Counted from the first letter of the stretch, positions 26,193 to 34,861 are shown. The stretch: 37,720 nucleotides of DNA from Nitrospira sp. (GCA_025934915.1 JAICWG010000021.1:1-37720); one strand, 5' to 3'. Notes: a model not told the origin generated them from the sequence alone. Numbers and translations: made by a program.

Positions 26193-27689
26193 ATGAAGGC
26201 CGCGACCTATTCACTCACTCTGGATGAGTTTCGCTCGTATGCAAAGCAGGGCAACCTCATTCCGTTATTCCGTGAAATCTTGGCGGACCATGATACGCCG
26301 GTCTCGGCCTTTGCCAAGATCGATCACGGGCCCTCGGCCTATCTGCTGGAGAGCATTCAAGGTGGAGAAAAATGGGCCAGATATTCCTTTCTCGGGAGTG
26401 GATCTCCTCTCGTCATCTACGAAGATCGTGGCGATCTTTGTGTGAAGAAGGGTTCGGATCGCCGGCGGATCCCCAGCCGAGGCGCGCCACTGGACCGTCT
26501 GCGGGAGATCTTGGAGACGTATCGTCCCGTCACAGTTCCGGATCTGCCTCGTTTCGTCGGTGGCGTCGTCGGTTACCTCGGCTACGACATGGTGCGGACG
26601 TTCGAGGATCGTCCCTTTCGAAGAAAGGAGCACCTCGATATTCCGGACTTTGCATTTTTATTGACCGAAACGCTGCTCATCTTCGACAACGTGTCGCAGA
26701 AGATCAAGGTCGTCGCCAATGCACATGTAAAGTCCTCGTCGGAGCGAGATATTCATTCGGCCTATCGTGATGCGACAGGCAGGATTGAAGCGATGATTGC
26801 CAGAATCCGTCGACCGCTTCGGCGGGTGAAGCCGAGGCGTAGACGATCTCCGATTCGTTTCACGGCCAATATGAGCAAGGCGGACTTTGAGAAGATCGTG
26901 TCTCACGCCCAGGAATACATCAAGGCCGGAGATATCTTTCAGTGTGTCCTGTCGCAGCGCTGGGAAACGAATCTACAGGCTCCGCCCTTTCAACTCTATC
27001 GGGCCTTGCGCCTCGTGAATCCGTCGCCGTACATGTATTACCTCAGGATTGCAGGGGTTGAACTCGTGGGCTCGTCTCCAGAAATTCTTGTGCGGTGTGA
27101 GGACGGGCTTGTCTCGATACGTCCGATTGCCGGAACCAGACGGCGTGGCGCGACGATGGATGAGGACGCGGAATTGGAGCGTCGTCTTCTTGCCGATGCC
27201 AAGGAACGAGCCGAGCATATTATGCTGGTGGATCTCGGACGCAATGATGTCGGCCGTGTGGCTGAACGGGGATCCGTCAACGTCGAGTCGTTGATGAATG
27301 TCGAGCGGTACTCGCACGTCATGCATATGGTCTCGAATGTCACAGGCAAGCTGTGCCCGAACAAGACGGTCTATGATGTGCTGAAGGCGTGCTTTCCCGC
27401 CGGGACCGTGTCCGGTGCCCCAAAAATCAGAGCGATGGGAATCATTGAGGAACTTGAGCCGACCAGACGCGGGCCTTACGCCGGCGCCGTCGGCTATGTC
27501 GGATTTTCGGGTAATATGGACATGTGCATCAATATCCGCACGGTCGTTGTGTCACGCCGCCGGGCCTTCATCCAGGCCGGCGCGGGCATCGTTGCCGACT
27601 CGAATCCGGAACATGAGTACGAAGAAACGTGCAACAAATCCCGCGCCATGATGAAGGCGATCGAACTGGCGGAACAGGGGCTGGAGTAG
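26193..27689 (+). CDS. trpE: Anthranilate synthase component I TrpE
   Basis: First committed enzyme of tryptophan synthesis: chorismate plus ammonia from TrpG gives anthranilate. 498 residues. The N-terminal region holds LLES near residue 50, the part that binds the feedback inhibitor tryptophan. The chorismate-binding domain has FQCVLSQRWE, IRPIAGTRRRG, LVDLGRNDVGRV, CFPAGTVSGAPKIRAMG and QAGAGIVADSNPEHEYEET, all canonical. PIAGTRRRG with DLGRND marks TrpE rather than PabB. It heads a cluster trpE-G-D-C-F-B-A. Only a weak GGA lies before the ATG. No Trp-codon-rich leader peptide or T-box was seen upstream. Confidence 0.96.
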   Translation: MKAATYSLTLDEFRSYAKQGNLIPLFREILADHDTPVSAFAKIDHGPSAYLLESIQGGEKWARYSFLGSGSPLVIYEDRGDLCVKKGSDRRRIPSRGAPLDRLREILETYRPVTVPDLPRFVGGVVGYLGYDMVRTFEDRPFRRKEHLDIPDFAFLLTETLLIFDNVSQKIKVVANAHVKSSSERDIHSAYRDATGRIEAMIARIRRPLRRVKPRRRRSPIRFTANMSKADFEKIVSHAQEYIKAGDIFQCVLSQRWETNLQAPPFQLYRALRLVNPSPYMYYLRIAGVELVGSSPEILVRCEDGLVSIRPIAGTRRRGATMDEDAELERRLLADAKERAEHIMLVDLGRNDVGRVAERGSVNVESLMNVERYSHVMHMVSNVTGKLCPNKTVYDVLKACFPAGTVSGAPKIRAMGIIEELEPTRRGPYAGAVGYVGFSGNMDMCINIRTVVVSRRRAFIQAGAGIVADSNPEHEYEETCNKSRAMMKAIELAEQGLE

Positions 27690-27768
27690 GAAAGCGCGTA
27701 TGGCGGATGGTATGTGGTCAAGAGTAAGAGGAGAGAATGCTCTTTCCTGCTTGGACCATCAGCTATCA

Positions 27769-27786
27769 GCCATAAGCTCTTATGGC
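27769..27786 (+). promoter_or_regulatory. Perfect hairpin over the trpG translation start region
   Basis: GCCATAAG-CT-CTTATGGC has 8-bp perfect arms with a 2-base centre. It covers the upstream in-frame ATG at 27782 and ends 4 bases before the ATG at 27791, covering the place where a Shine-Dalgarno would lie. If it forms in the mRNA (with a slightly larger loop) it would limit ribosome access to trpG. The rest of the trpE-trpG gap (27690-27768) shows nothing clear. Confidence 0.5.
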
Positions 27787-27790
27787 GATC

Positions 27791-28354
27791 ATGCTGCTTG
27801 TCATCGATAACTACGATTCCTTTACGTATAACCTCGTCCAGTATCTCGGAGAATTAGGCGAGGATGTGCAAGTTTATCGAAACGATAAGATTACGCTCGA
27901 CCAGATCGAGGAATTGCGTCCGAGCCGTCTCGTGATTTCACCGGGACCGTGCACACCGAAAGAAGCCGGTATTTCAGTCGATGCGATCCGCAGGTTTGGA
28001 GGGAAGCTGCCCATTCTCGGCGTCTGTTTGGGCCATCAGTCGATGGCCGTCGCCTACGGAGGAGAAGTTATCCGCGCTCCCCGCTTGATGCATGGGAAGA
28101 CGTCGCAGATCAAACACGACGGCAAGACCATCTTTCAATCGTTACCTAATCCGTTTGAAGCGACACGCTATCATTCTCTCATCGTGAATCGGGTCAATCT
28201 TCCGGATTGTTGTGAGCTTTCCGCCGAGACTACCGAGGGTGAGATCATGGGGATCCGCCATAAAACACTTGGTGTAGAAGGGGTCCAATTCCACCCCGAA
28301 TCGATTCTGACGACCGTCGGAAAAGATCTGCTACGCAACTTCCTAAAACTCTAA
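27791..28354 (+). CDS. trpG: Anthranilate synthase component II TrpG (glutamine amidotransferase)
   Basis: Class I glutamine amidotransferase supplying ammonia to TrpE. 187 residues from ATG 27791. Visible are [20 protein letters not shown], the PGP motif [13 protein letters not shown], the nucleophile elbow LGVCLGHQS with the catalytic Cys, and the His/Glu of the triad in VQFHPES. The start at 27791 matches the usual family N-terminus; ATG 27782 would add three residues but lies inside the hairpin. The same family also serves folate synthesis (PabA). The trp context favours TrpG, though a dual role is possible because no pabA is in view. Confidence 0.95.
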   Translation: MLLVIDNYDSFTYNLVQYLGELGEDVQVYRNDKITLDQIEELRPSRLVISPGPCTPKEAGISVDAIRRFGGKLPILGVCLGHQSMAVAYGGEVIRAPRLMHGKTSQIKHDGKTIFQSLPNPFEATRYHSLIVNRVNLPDCCELSAETTEGEIMGIRHKTLGVEGVQFHPESILTTVGKDLLRNFLKL

Positions 28355-28375
28355 TCTTTCCTGATCTGTGTGGCC

Positions 28376-29389
28376 ATGATCAAAGACGCGCTTGCCAAAT
28401 TGGCCGACGGAGCCGACCTTTCCGCGCAAGAGGCTGAAACGGTCATGCTGGAGATCATGGACGGGGCTGCAACCTCGGCTCAAATGGCCGCCTATCTCAT
28501 GGGACTCAGGCAAAAAAGTGAAACAGTCGCTGAAGTCGTCGGTTCGGTCAGCGCCATGCGATCACGAGCGATCCGAATCAGGGTCGGGTCGTCGATCGTT
28601 GTCGATACCTGCGGAACGGGTGGGGATGGGGCCGATACGTTTAATATCTCCACGACCGCGGCATTCGTGGTCGCAGGGGCCGGTATTACCGTGGCCAAAC
28701 ACGGGAATCGCTCCGTCTCCTCTCGCTCCGGCAGCGCGGACGTGCTGAGCATGCTCGGTGTGAAGATCGATCTCGAGCCGAGCCGCGTGGCGGATTGTAT
28801 CGACGAAGTCGGAGTCGGCTTCTTGTTTGCGCCGCTCTACCACGGCGCGATGAAACAGTGTGCCGGGGTCCGGCACGAGATGGGAATCAGGACCATTCTA
28901 AATGTGCTTGGCCCGCTGGCAAATCCGGCCGGCGCCACGCACCAAGTGCTCGGGGTCTATGATGCGAAGTGGACGGAAATCCTCGGGCGTGTTCTTCTGG
29001 AGCTCGGATCGCAACATTGTTTCGTGACTCACGGGCTGGATGGTCTGGATGAAATCACATTGTCGGACCGGACGAAAGTGTCAGAAGGTAAAGGTGGTGT
29101 CGTGTCGAATTATTTTATCGCGCCGGAGGAGTTTGAGATCAGGCGTACGGCGCGAAAAGAATTCGTCGGCGGCTCGCCGGAGGAAAACGCACGGATCACG
29201 AAAGAGATTCTCCAGGGCCGGAAGGGCCCGAGACGGGATATCGTGTGTCTGAATGCCGCACCAGCCATGGTCGTAGGCCAAAAAGCGAAAACACTCAAAG
29301 ACGGATTCCGTCTTGCACAACAAGCGATCGACTCCGGAGCCGCCGCAGAGAAGCTGGATCGGCTGATTGCGTTTACCAAGCAAGCGTGA
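28376..29389 (+). CDS. trpD: Anthranilate phosphoribosyltransferase TrpD
   Basis: Transfers phosphoribosyl from PRPP to anthranilate. 337 residues from the ATG at 28376; the upstream GTG at 28370 adds two residues and neither has a clear Shine-Dalgarno. The PRPP-binding DTCGTGGDGADTFNIST near residue 77, KHGNRSVSSRSGSADVL, MGIRTILNVLGPLANPA and THGLDGLDEI are all canonical. The gene starts 21 bases after trpG and ends 7 bases before trpC. Confidence 0.95.
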   Translation: MIKDALAKLADGADLSAQEAETVMLEIMDGAATSAQMAAYLMGLRQKSETVAEVVGSVSAMRSRAIRIRVGSSIVVDTCGTGGDGADTFNISTTAAFVVAGAGITVAKHGNRSVSSRSGSADVLSMLGVKIDLEPSRVADCIDEVGVGFLFAPLYHGAMKQCAGVRHEMGIRTILNVLGPLANPAGATHQVLGVYDAKWTEILGRVLLELGSQHCFVTHGLDGLDEITLSDRTKVSEGKGGVVSNYFIAPEEFEIRRTARKEFVGGSPEENARITKEILQGRKGPRRDIVCLNAAPAMVVGQKAKTLKDGFRLAQQAIDSGAAAEKLDRLIAFTKQA

Positions 29390-29396
29390 TTGACTC

Positions 29397-30224
29397 ATGA
29401 TTCTTGATCGCATCCTTGAGCATAAGCGAGCAGAACTCAGGCACAAACAGAGCCGTTCTTATCTGGCCGACCTCAAGGCGGCGATCCGGGATGCCTCGCC
29501 GGCTCTTGGGTTTGCCGTCACCTTGGATGCGACAAGGCCTCCTGCCAGCCCGGCCTTGATCGCGGAAATCAAGAAAGCGTCACCGAGCTTGGGGCTTTTA
29601 CGAGAGGAATTTTCAGAACAGTTCGATTACCTGGCGCTTGCGCGGACATACCATGAGCATGGGGCATCGGCCGTTTCCGTGTTGACCGACAAGGAATTTT
29701 TCCAAGGAGACCTTCGGTATCTTAAAGAGATCAAGCGCGCGCTCCCGATTCCGGCGCTCAACAAGGAATTCATGGTCGGCGACGTGCAGTTTTATGAAGC
29801 GCGGGCTCACGGCGCCGATGCCGTGTTACTGATTGTGGCGGCGTTGGAGCGACGGCAATTGATGGATTTTCATGCGTTGGCCACCGAGCTTGGGATGGAC
29901 AGCCTGTTTGAAACCCATCACGAGAGGGAGTTGGACAGGGTCCTGGAGTGGATTCCCACTGCGAGGATGATCGGAATCAACAATCGGGATCTGAATACGT
30001 TCACGACCGATCTCAATGTGACCTTCCGATTGGCGAAACGAATTCCTTCCGACAAGCTGATCATTAGCGAGAGCGGAATTCACGATCGCGATGCCGTGAC
30101 AAAACTGACCGAAGCAGGCGTTCACGCCATGTTGATCGGAGAATCGCTCATTCGTGCAGAGCACACAGCGGACAAAGTCCGAGAATTGCTTGGTCAGGCT
30201 GCAGGCAGGAAAGGGGTCGCCTAA
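29397..30224 (+). CDS. trpC: Indole-3-glycerol phosphate synthase TrpC
   Basis: Closes the ring of CdRP to indole-3-glycerol phosphate. A 275-residue TIM barrel. Catalytic residues are visible: Glu and Lys in LIAEIKKASPS, Lys in ALNKEFMV, Glu in LFETH, Asn in GINNRDLNTF and Ser in ISESGIHDRDAV. The usual SPSxG is followed by Leu-Leu-Arg (SPSLGLLRE), a small change. It is monofunctional, with TrpF separate. The TAA stop is followed at once by repeat copy B, which separates it from trpF. Confidence 0.95.
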   Translation: MILDRILEHKRAELRHKQSRSYLADLKAAIRDASPALGFAVTLDATRPPASPALIAEIKKASPSLGLLREEFSEQFDYLALARTYHEHGASAVSVLTDKEFFQGDLRYLKEIKRALPIPALNKEFMVGDVQFYEARAHGADAVLLIVAALERRQLMDFHALATELGMDSLFETHHERELDRVLEWIPTARMIGINNRDLNTFTTDLNVTFRLAKRIPSDKLIISESGIHDRDAVTKLTEAGVHAMLIGESLIRAEHTADKVRELLGQAAGRKGVA

Positions 30225-30346
30225 CAGGATGCTGAAAAAGTCCGCCAGCGGCGTTCTCGCATCGCTCAGAGGCTCAACGTACCGAAGCGTACGCCTCGCC
30301 CCTTCGCTCGCTGTGGCCTTGCTGGGCAGCCTTTTTGAGCATCCTG
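30225..30346. repeat. Structured inverted-repeat element, copy B (122 bp), inside the trp operon
   Basis: It begins at the base after the trpC TAA. Left end CAGGATGCTGAAAAAG and complement of right end CAGGATGCTCAAAAAG match at 15 of 16. The interior is close to identical to copy A at 13680-13802, including TCGCTCAGAGGCTCAACGTA. The outer arms differ from copy A at three positions, each mirrored in the opposite arm. The rest of the trpC-trpF gap (30347-30436) contains no gene and no obvious promoter. Confidence 0.87.
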
Positions 30347-30436
30347 AAGTTATTCTGCTGTTAACACCGAACGGAAACCTCCGACCATGTTTTTGGCATC
30401 AACCGAGTTTTTCCGAAGCCTGCTAAATCGCTCGGC

Positions 30437-31063
30437 ATGAAGATCAAGATCTGCGGGATCACCAACACAGAAGACGCAGAAATCGCGGTGGCAGCAGGCG
30501 CGGATGCCTTGGGCTTTGTCATGTACAGAAAAAGCCAACGTTGGGTGGAACCGGCAACAGCGAGATCCATAATAGCCGGTCTTCCTCCATTTGTGTCTGC
30601 GGTCGGTGTGTTCGTCAATGAAGAGGCCGAGAGGGTTCGGGCACTCATGGATGAATGTGGTTTTGTCTTGGCCCAATTGCATGGGGATGAATCAGCTCTG
30701 TATTGTCAGAATCTCGGCCGCCCGGTTCTAAAAGCTATTCGTCTGAAGAACCGGGGTACATTTCTCGCCTTAGCGGAATTCCAGGGGCGCGCGAACATGC
30801 GCGGAGTGCTCATCGACGCCTTTTCAGACCAGGCCTATGGGGGCACGGGGCAGACGGTCGATTGGACATTAGCTCAGGAAGCAGCTCGATCTGCTCCAGT
30901 TATTCTGGCGGGTGGTTTGAATCCGGCAAACGTGGCAGAAGCGATCCAGATGGTGCGCCCCTATGGAGTTGATGTCAGCAGCGGAGTGGAACAGAGTCCG
31001 GGCAAGAAGGATCTCGATAAGGTGAAAGCCTTTATTGAAGCGGCCAGACTTGTGTCCGTCTGA
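30437..31063 (+). CDS. trpF: Phosphoribosylanthranilate isomerase TrpF
   Basis: Amadori rearrangement of phosphoribosylanthranilate to CdRP. A 208-residue TIM barrel with the catalytic Cys in KIKICGITNTEDA, LGFVMYRKSQRWV, VGVFVN, the catalytic Asp in VLIDAFSDQAYGGTG, and the phosphate-binding ILAGGLNPANV and DVSSGVE. No Shine-Dalgarno precedes the ATG, and the gene is separated from trpC by 212 bases including repeat copy B. Expression may depend on read-through of that structure or on an unseen promoter. Confidence 0.94.
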   Translation: MKIKICGITNTEDAEIAVAAGADALGFVMYRKSQRWVEPATARSIIAGLPPFVSAVGVFVNEEAERVRALMDECGFVLAQLHGDESALYCQNLGRPVLKAIRLKNRGTFLALAEFQGRANMRGVLIDAFSDQAYGGTGQTVDWTLAQEAARSAPVILAGGLNPANVAEAIQMVRPYGVDVSSGVEQSPGKKDLDKVKAFIEAARLVSV

Positions 31064-31111
31064 TCGCCATGGCTATACTCACGACGATTCGTTGAGGAGG
31101 GGGTTGATCAG

Positions 31112-32305
31112 ATGCCGATGCTTCCAGACAGCCATGGCCGATTCGGTTCCTATGGCGGCCGGTATGTGCCGGAAACCCTCATGCCGGCGCTTTTGGAGTT
31201 GGAAGAAGAGTATGCCAAGGCAAAAAAAGACCGCCGATTTCAAACCGACCTCGCCTACTACCTCAAACAATATGTAGGACGGCCCACGAGTCTGTATCGT
31301 GCCGATCGGCTGACCAAAAAATTGGGTGGCGCCAAGATTTATCTGAAGCGGGAAGACCTCTGCCATACCGGCGCGCACAAGATCAACAATGCGATCGGCC
31401 AAGTCCTCCTGGCCTTGCGCATGAAGAAACGGCGAATCATTGCCGAAACCGGGGCCGGTCAGCATGGTGTGGCAACAGCGACGGCGGCGGCCATGTTCGG
31501 CTTGCAATGCGAGATCTACATGGGCACGGAAGACATGCAGCGGCAGGCGCTGAATGTCTTTCGCATGCGTCTGCTGGGTGCAACGGTGACCGGCGTCGAT
31601 GCCGGGAGCCGCACCCTCAAGGATGCCATCAGCGAGGCCATGCGCGACTGGACGACCAACGTGCAGACTACGCACTATGTGTTGGGGTCGGTCTTGGGAG
31701 CCCATCCGTATCCCATGATGATCCGCGATTTTCAGGCGATTATCGGACGAGAAGCGAGGAAACAAATTCTTTCCGCAGAAAAACGGTTGCCGGATTATCT
31801 TGTGGCCTGTGTCGGGGGAGGAAGCAATTCGATCGGTCTTTTCCATGCATTCCTCCGCGACCCCAAGGTCAAGATGGTCGGCGTGGAAGCCGGAGGACTT
31901 GGGGTCGCGAGTGGAAAACATGCCGCAAGGTTTTCAGGAGGCAAGCCGGGGGTGTTGCAAGGCACCATGACCTACCTGCTTCAGGACGAGAACGGACAGA
32001 TCAATCTGACTCATTCGGTATCAGCCGGTCTCGATTATGCGGCGGTTGGACCGGAGCATAGCCTCTACCATGATCAGGGCCGCATCGAATATACCTATGC
32101 GACGGATGCTGAGGCGCTGACGGCTTTTGACCTCCTCGCGCGTGAAGAAGGCATCGTTCCGGCGCTCGAAAGCGCCCATGCGATCGCGCATGTCGTCAAG
32201 CTGGCTCCCAAGCTCAAGAAAGCGCAGCTCATCATCGCCAATCTTTCTGGTCGTGGTGACAAGGACGTACAGCAGGTTGCGCGCATGCGAGGCGTGTCAT
32301 TATGA
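31112..32305 (+). CDS. trpB: Tryptophan synthase beta chain TrpB
   Basis: PLP enzyme joining indole with serine to make tryptophan. 397 residues. The PLP Lys is in [13 protein letters not shown], the phosphate-binding loop is VGGGSNSIG, and [17 protein letters not shown] is canonical. N-terminal [19 protein letters not shown] shows it is the standard TrpB1 type. GGAGGGGG lies about 10 bases upstream of the ATG; a second ATG two codons later is possible. The stop overlaps the trpA start (ATGA). Confidence 0.96.
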   Translation: MPMLPDSHGRFGSYGGRYVPETLMPALLELEEEYAKAKKDRRFQTDLAYYLKQYVGRPTSLYRADRLTKKLGGAKIYLKREDLCHTGAHKINNAIGQVLLALRMKKRRIIAETGAGQHGVATATAAAMFGLQCEIYMGTEDMQRQALNVFRMRLLGATVTGVDAGSRTLKDAISEAMRDWTTNVQTTHYVLGSVLGAHPYPMMIRDFQAIIGREARKQILSAEKRLPDYLVACVGGGSNSIGLFHAFLRDPKVKMVGVEAGGLGVASGKHAARFSGGKPGVLQGTMTYLLQDENGQINLTHSVSAGLDYAAVGPEHSLYHDQGRIEYTYATDAEALTAFDLLAREEGIVPALESAHAIAHVVKLAPKLKKAQLIIANLSGRGDKDVQQVARMRGVSL

Positions 32306-33105
32306 GCGGGCGATTGGAAACCACCTTCGAAGGTCTGCGTAAGAATAGACAGAAGGCTCTCATTGCCTACCTGATGGCGGGAGATCCTGGACTGGCTGAA
32401 ACAGAACAACTGGTCTTGGCGTTGGAACAGGCGGGCGCTGATATCATTGAGCTGGGTGTGCCCTTTTCGGATCCGATTGCGGACGGACCGGTGATTCAGC
32501 AGGCTGCGGAGCGGGCATTGCGGAACGGGACGTCGCTTCGGAAAATCTTGGCCTCTGTCACATCGCTCAGGCAGCGGACGAATATCCCGATCATTCTGAT
32601 GCTGTACTACAATTCCATCCATGCCATGGGCTGTGAAGAATTTTGCAACGCGGCGAAAGCTGCCGGAGTGGATGGGTTGATCGTGCCAGATATGCCGCCG
32701 GATGAAGCGGGACCGCTCAAGGTCCCGGCGGATGCAGCCGGACTCGCGCTGATCTTCTTGCTCGCGCCGACCAGCACCAATGACCGGCGAAAGCTTGTAG
32801 CGAAAGAGTCACACGGATTTGTCTACTATGTCTCATTGACGGGCATTACAGGGTCGAAGCTGAGCAACGTTGGGGACATACAACACAATATCAAAAAACT
32901 TAAGAAGGTCTCCGCTGCTCCCATCGCAGTTGGGTTCGGCGTGGCGACACCCGAGGATGCTTCGCGGGTATCGAAAATGGCGGACGGGGTGATCGTCGGC
33001 AGCGCCATCGTCAAACGCATCGCATCCCACCAGCAAGATCCCACGATGATCGGGCATGTCGCCGAGTTCGTCCGCTCGTTGAAATCGGCCATGGCTGTGG
33101 GCTAG
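32302..33105 (+). CDS. trpA: Tryptophan synthase alpha chain TrpA
   Basis: Cleaves indole-3-glycerol phosphate to indole, which is channelled to TrpB. A 267-residue TIM barrel. The catalytic Glu is in [11 protein letters not shown] and the catalytic Asp in [44 protein letters not shown] and [11 protein letters not shown] match the family. Translation is coupled to trpB by a 4-base overlap. It is the last gene of the trp cluster. A small hairpin CCATGT-AGCC-ACATGG (33106-33121) follows at once but has no T-run. Confidence 0.96.
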   Translation: MSGRLETTFEGLRKNRQKALIAYLMAGDPGLAETEQLVLALEQAGADIIELGVPFSDPIADGPVIQQAAERALRNGTSLRKILASVTSLRQRTNIPIILMLYYNSIHAMGCEEFCNAAKAAGVDGLIVPDMPPDEAGPLKVPADAAGLALIFLLAPTSTNDRRKLVAKESHGFVYYVSLTGITGSKLSNVGDIQHNIKKLKKVSAAPIAVGFGVATPEDASRVSKMADGVIVGSAIVKRIASHQQDPTMIGHVAEFVRSLKSAMAVG

Positions 33106-33121
33106 CCATGTAGCCACATGG
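33106..33121 (+). other. Small hairpin after trpA, end-of-operon candidate
   Basis: CCATGT (33106-33111) and ACATGG (33116-33121) pair perfectly around AGCC, right after the trpA stop. Without a U-tract it is a poor intrinsic terminator; it could protect the mRNA end or be chance. From 33122 to 33282 nothing else is evident. Confidence 0.25.
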
Positions 33122-33282
33122 ACCTACGCACGTCATTTCTTGGGCAAGTGGTTCACTGTCATAGTATCTCCACCTGCAAACATCTCTCTGGAACTCAGGC
33201 ACGAAGCCTATTGTCGCCAAGGATACTCCTTGCCCTGCTACCTGTATTGCATCTCCAGCATCTCCCTCCGCTTGTTGGGTTA

Positions 33283-33298
33283 ATAGCATATATGCTAT
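33283..33298. promoter_or_regulatory. Palindromic operator of the higBA operon
   Basis: ATAGCATATATGCTAT is a perfect 16-bp palindrome ending 18 bases before the higB start codon. Antitoxins of the HigA/XRE type normally repress their own operon by binding such a palindrome over the promoter. TATGCT within it could be part of the -10. Confidence 0.6.
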
Positions 33299-33316
33299 GC
33301 TTTGACGGGAGAGAGA

Positions 33317-33718
33317 ATGATGTATCCGCCAAACAAGTCGCCATTAACCCGGCTGGTCTATGATGGCACGGTTTTTCGAATCGAGTTTTACGTGGCTCCA
33401 AATGGCAACATTCCGGCAGAAGACTGGCTCGAACGGCTCCCTCTTGAAGCCCAGCAGAAGTTCGCGGCTCTATTTGCGCGCATGGGGGACACCGGGAAGA
33501 TCTGGAACGAGCGTAAGTTCAAGCATCTCACCGAGACCAATCAACTCTTTGAATTCAAAGTCGAAGCTGATCGCCTCCTGTGTTTCTTTTTCGTCGGCCG
33601 GCGACTGATTTTGACCCATGGATTCAAAAAGACCGGCGACAGAACACCGAAACGAGAAATCGACCGAGCCGAAACGTATAAGAGTGACTTTGAAAGGAGA
33701 GAGCGATATGAAAGCTAA
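33317..33718 (+). CDS. higB: RelE/HigB-type toxin, phage Gp49-like family
   Basis: A 133-residue toxin of the Gp49-like branch of the RelE superfamily, ribosome-dependent mRNA endonucleases. Signature parts are FRIEFYVAPNGNIPAEDWLE, RKFKHLTETNQLFEFKV, LLCFFFVGRRLILTHGFKKT and TPKREIDRAE, which match family members over their length. GGGAGAGAGA precedes the ATG at 33317, with a second ATG directly after. The toxin gene comes first and overlaps higA by 11 bases, the usual order of higBA. Confidence 0.88.
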   Translation: MMYPPNKSPLTRLVYDGTVFRIEFYVAPNGNIPAEDWLERLPLEAQQKFAALFARMGDTGKIWNERKFKHLTETNQLFEFKVEADRLLCFFFVGRRLILTHGFKKTGDRTPKREIDRAETYKSDFERRERYES

Positions 33719-34037
33719 CGCTCTGGGAAAGGACAAAGGATGGCTGAATAGGAAGCTAACGAATTCAAAGTTTCGCAAAGGATTTGAGGAAGAGTTGCGA
33801 AAGCTGGCCATTGGCGAGCAACTCGCTCGGCTGCGTCAAGAGGCGGGATTGACCCAATCGCAAGTGGCGAAGCGGACCGGTACCACTGCATCGGCGATCA
33901 GCCGCTACGAAAATGCGGACTACGATCGCTATGAACTCCGCACACTGGGAAAAATTGTCCGTGCCTGCGGCGGTCGGCTGGAGATTTCCTTGGCGCATGG
34001 GCCGAACACTCACCGAGCTGCATTAGGGAGGGTGTAG
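33708..34037 (+). CDS. higA: HigA-type antitoxin, XRE-family helix-turn-helix
   Basis: A 109-residue antitoxin. The C-terminal half is an XRE HTH: IGEQLARLRQEAGLTQSQVA, then KRTGTTASAISRYENADYD. The N-terminal portion (about 45 residues) probably wraps the toxin. AAAGGAGA lies 8 bases before the ATG at 33708, inside the end of higB. It is expected to neutralise HigB and to bind the palindrome at 33283-33298. Confidence 0.88.
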   Translation: MKANALGKDKGWLNRKLTNSKFRKGFEEELRKLAIGEQLARLRQEAGLTQSQVAKRTGTTASAISRYENADYDRYELRTLGKIVRACGGRLEISLAHGPNTHRAALGRV

Positions 34038-34095
34038 AGCGTCGCAAACCTTCCAATCAGAAAACACTCCCGGACCCATTTGTTTCACGCCTACT

Positions 34096-34332
34096 ATGAA
34101 AGCAAAGAATCTCGAGAAGATGTTCAATGAGGAGAAAAATATTACGCCTCATCTTGTTCTCTCCAAAGCGCGCCGTCCTGGGCATGCACAGAGACGCGTG
34201 AACGTCGATTTTCCCAGTTGGATCATCAAGTCACTGGACGCGCAGGCAAACCGCCTTGGCGTCACAAGGCAATCGGTGATCAAGTTGTGGATCGCCGAGC
34301 GATTGAAGGAAGAACAGAAGAAGGCAAGTTGA
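34096..34332 (+). CDS. Ribbon-helix-helix (CopG-like) antitoxin, apparently orphan
   Basis: A 78-residue protein with the layout of CopG-type antitoxins that partner BrnT-like or related toxins: an N-terminal toxin-binding stretch with ITPHLVLSKARRPGH and a C-terminal RHH unit (RVNVDFPSWIIKSLDAQANR then LGVTRQSVIKLWIAERL). Partners usually lie directly upstream, but only 58 bases separate it from higA and no toxin frame follows. It may be a leftover antitoxin, may act on a toxin elsewhere, or may work with higBA. No clear Shine-Dalgarno precedes it. Confidence 0.8.
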   Translation: MKAKNLEKMFNEEKNITPHLVLSKARRPGHAQRRVNVDFPSWIIKSLDAQANRLGVTRQSVIKLWIAERLKEEQKKAS

Positions 34333-34861
34333 CCACCTGCCAGGACAACCCTCCTGGGGAGTGTCAGCTGTCCGTCTCTTCGTAAGTCAATATTCAACTT
34401 CTTCCTATCTCCAGACCCCAATTTTTATCTATAAACTCCGACGAGAACTGAAACTATCTGTCTTTCCCTATGTGCTCCGAATCCCGCTTCAGTTTCCCCA
34501 GGAAGGGCGGGTGCGAATCTGTGCATGATCGAGGATGAGTTAGGCTACCGCCTATCTCTCCTTCACGGTCGGGCATGAATCTATTTAGATCCACGTGAAT
34601 CCATTTCGATACATCCCACGGTGATCGTGCGAGAAGTGCGGAGATAGCTCCGACAGACGTACAGCGTCGAAATTACTTATAACTATATTACCTAATTGAA
34701 CCGACGTTTCTGCCCTCTGGTGGCATCTCGTTTGCTGTTCAGCGAATCGGTTGAACGGGTGTGAGTGCGGTAGAAAAAGGTCTGAGTCCGATACGGATGC
34801 TCTGGACTAAGATGCCACCACCGAGTGATAGGGACGGCGTAGGTAACAGCGGGATTTGGAA
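34333..34861. other. 529-base non-coding stretch
   Basis: No gene is supported. Just after the antitoxin stop is CCAGGA-CAACCC-TCCTGG (34340-34357), a 6-bp hairpin without a T-run. The most AT-rich part is 34672-34697 (TACTTATAACTATATTACC), a plausible promoter site for the PrsW-like gene about 165 bases downstream. No transposase remnant was found. Confidence 0.4.

Noticed and set aside
26190..27800. Trp leader peptide or T-box controlling trpE
   Set aside because: No run of Trp codons and no T-box-like element could be found upstream of trpE or the LysM gene.
31079..31921. 280-codon minus-strand ORF opposite trpB
   Set aside because: Shadow of the highly conserved trpB frame.
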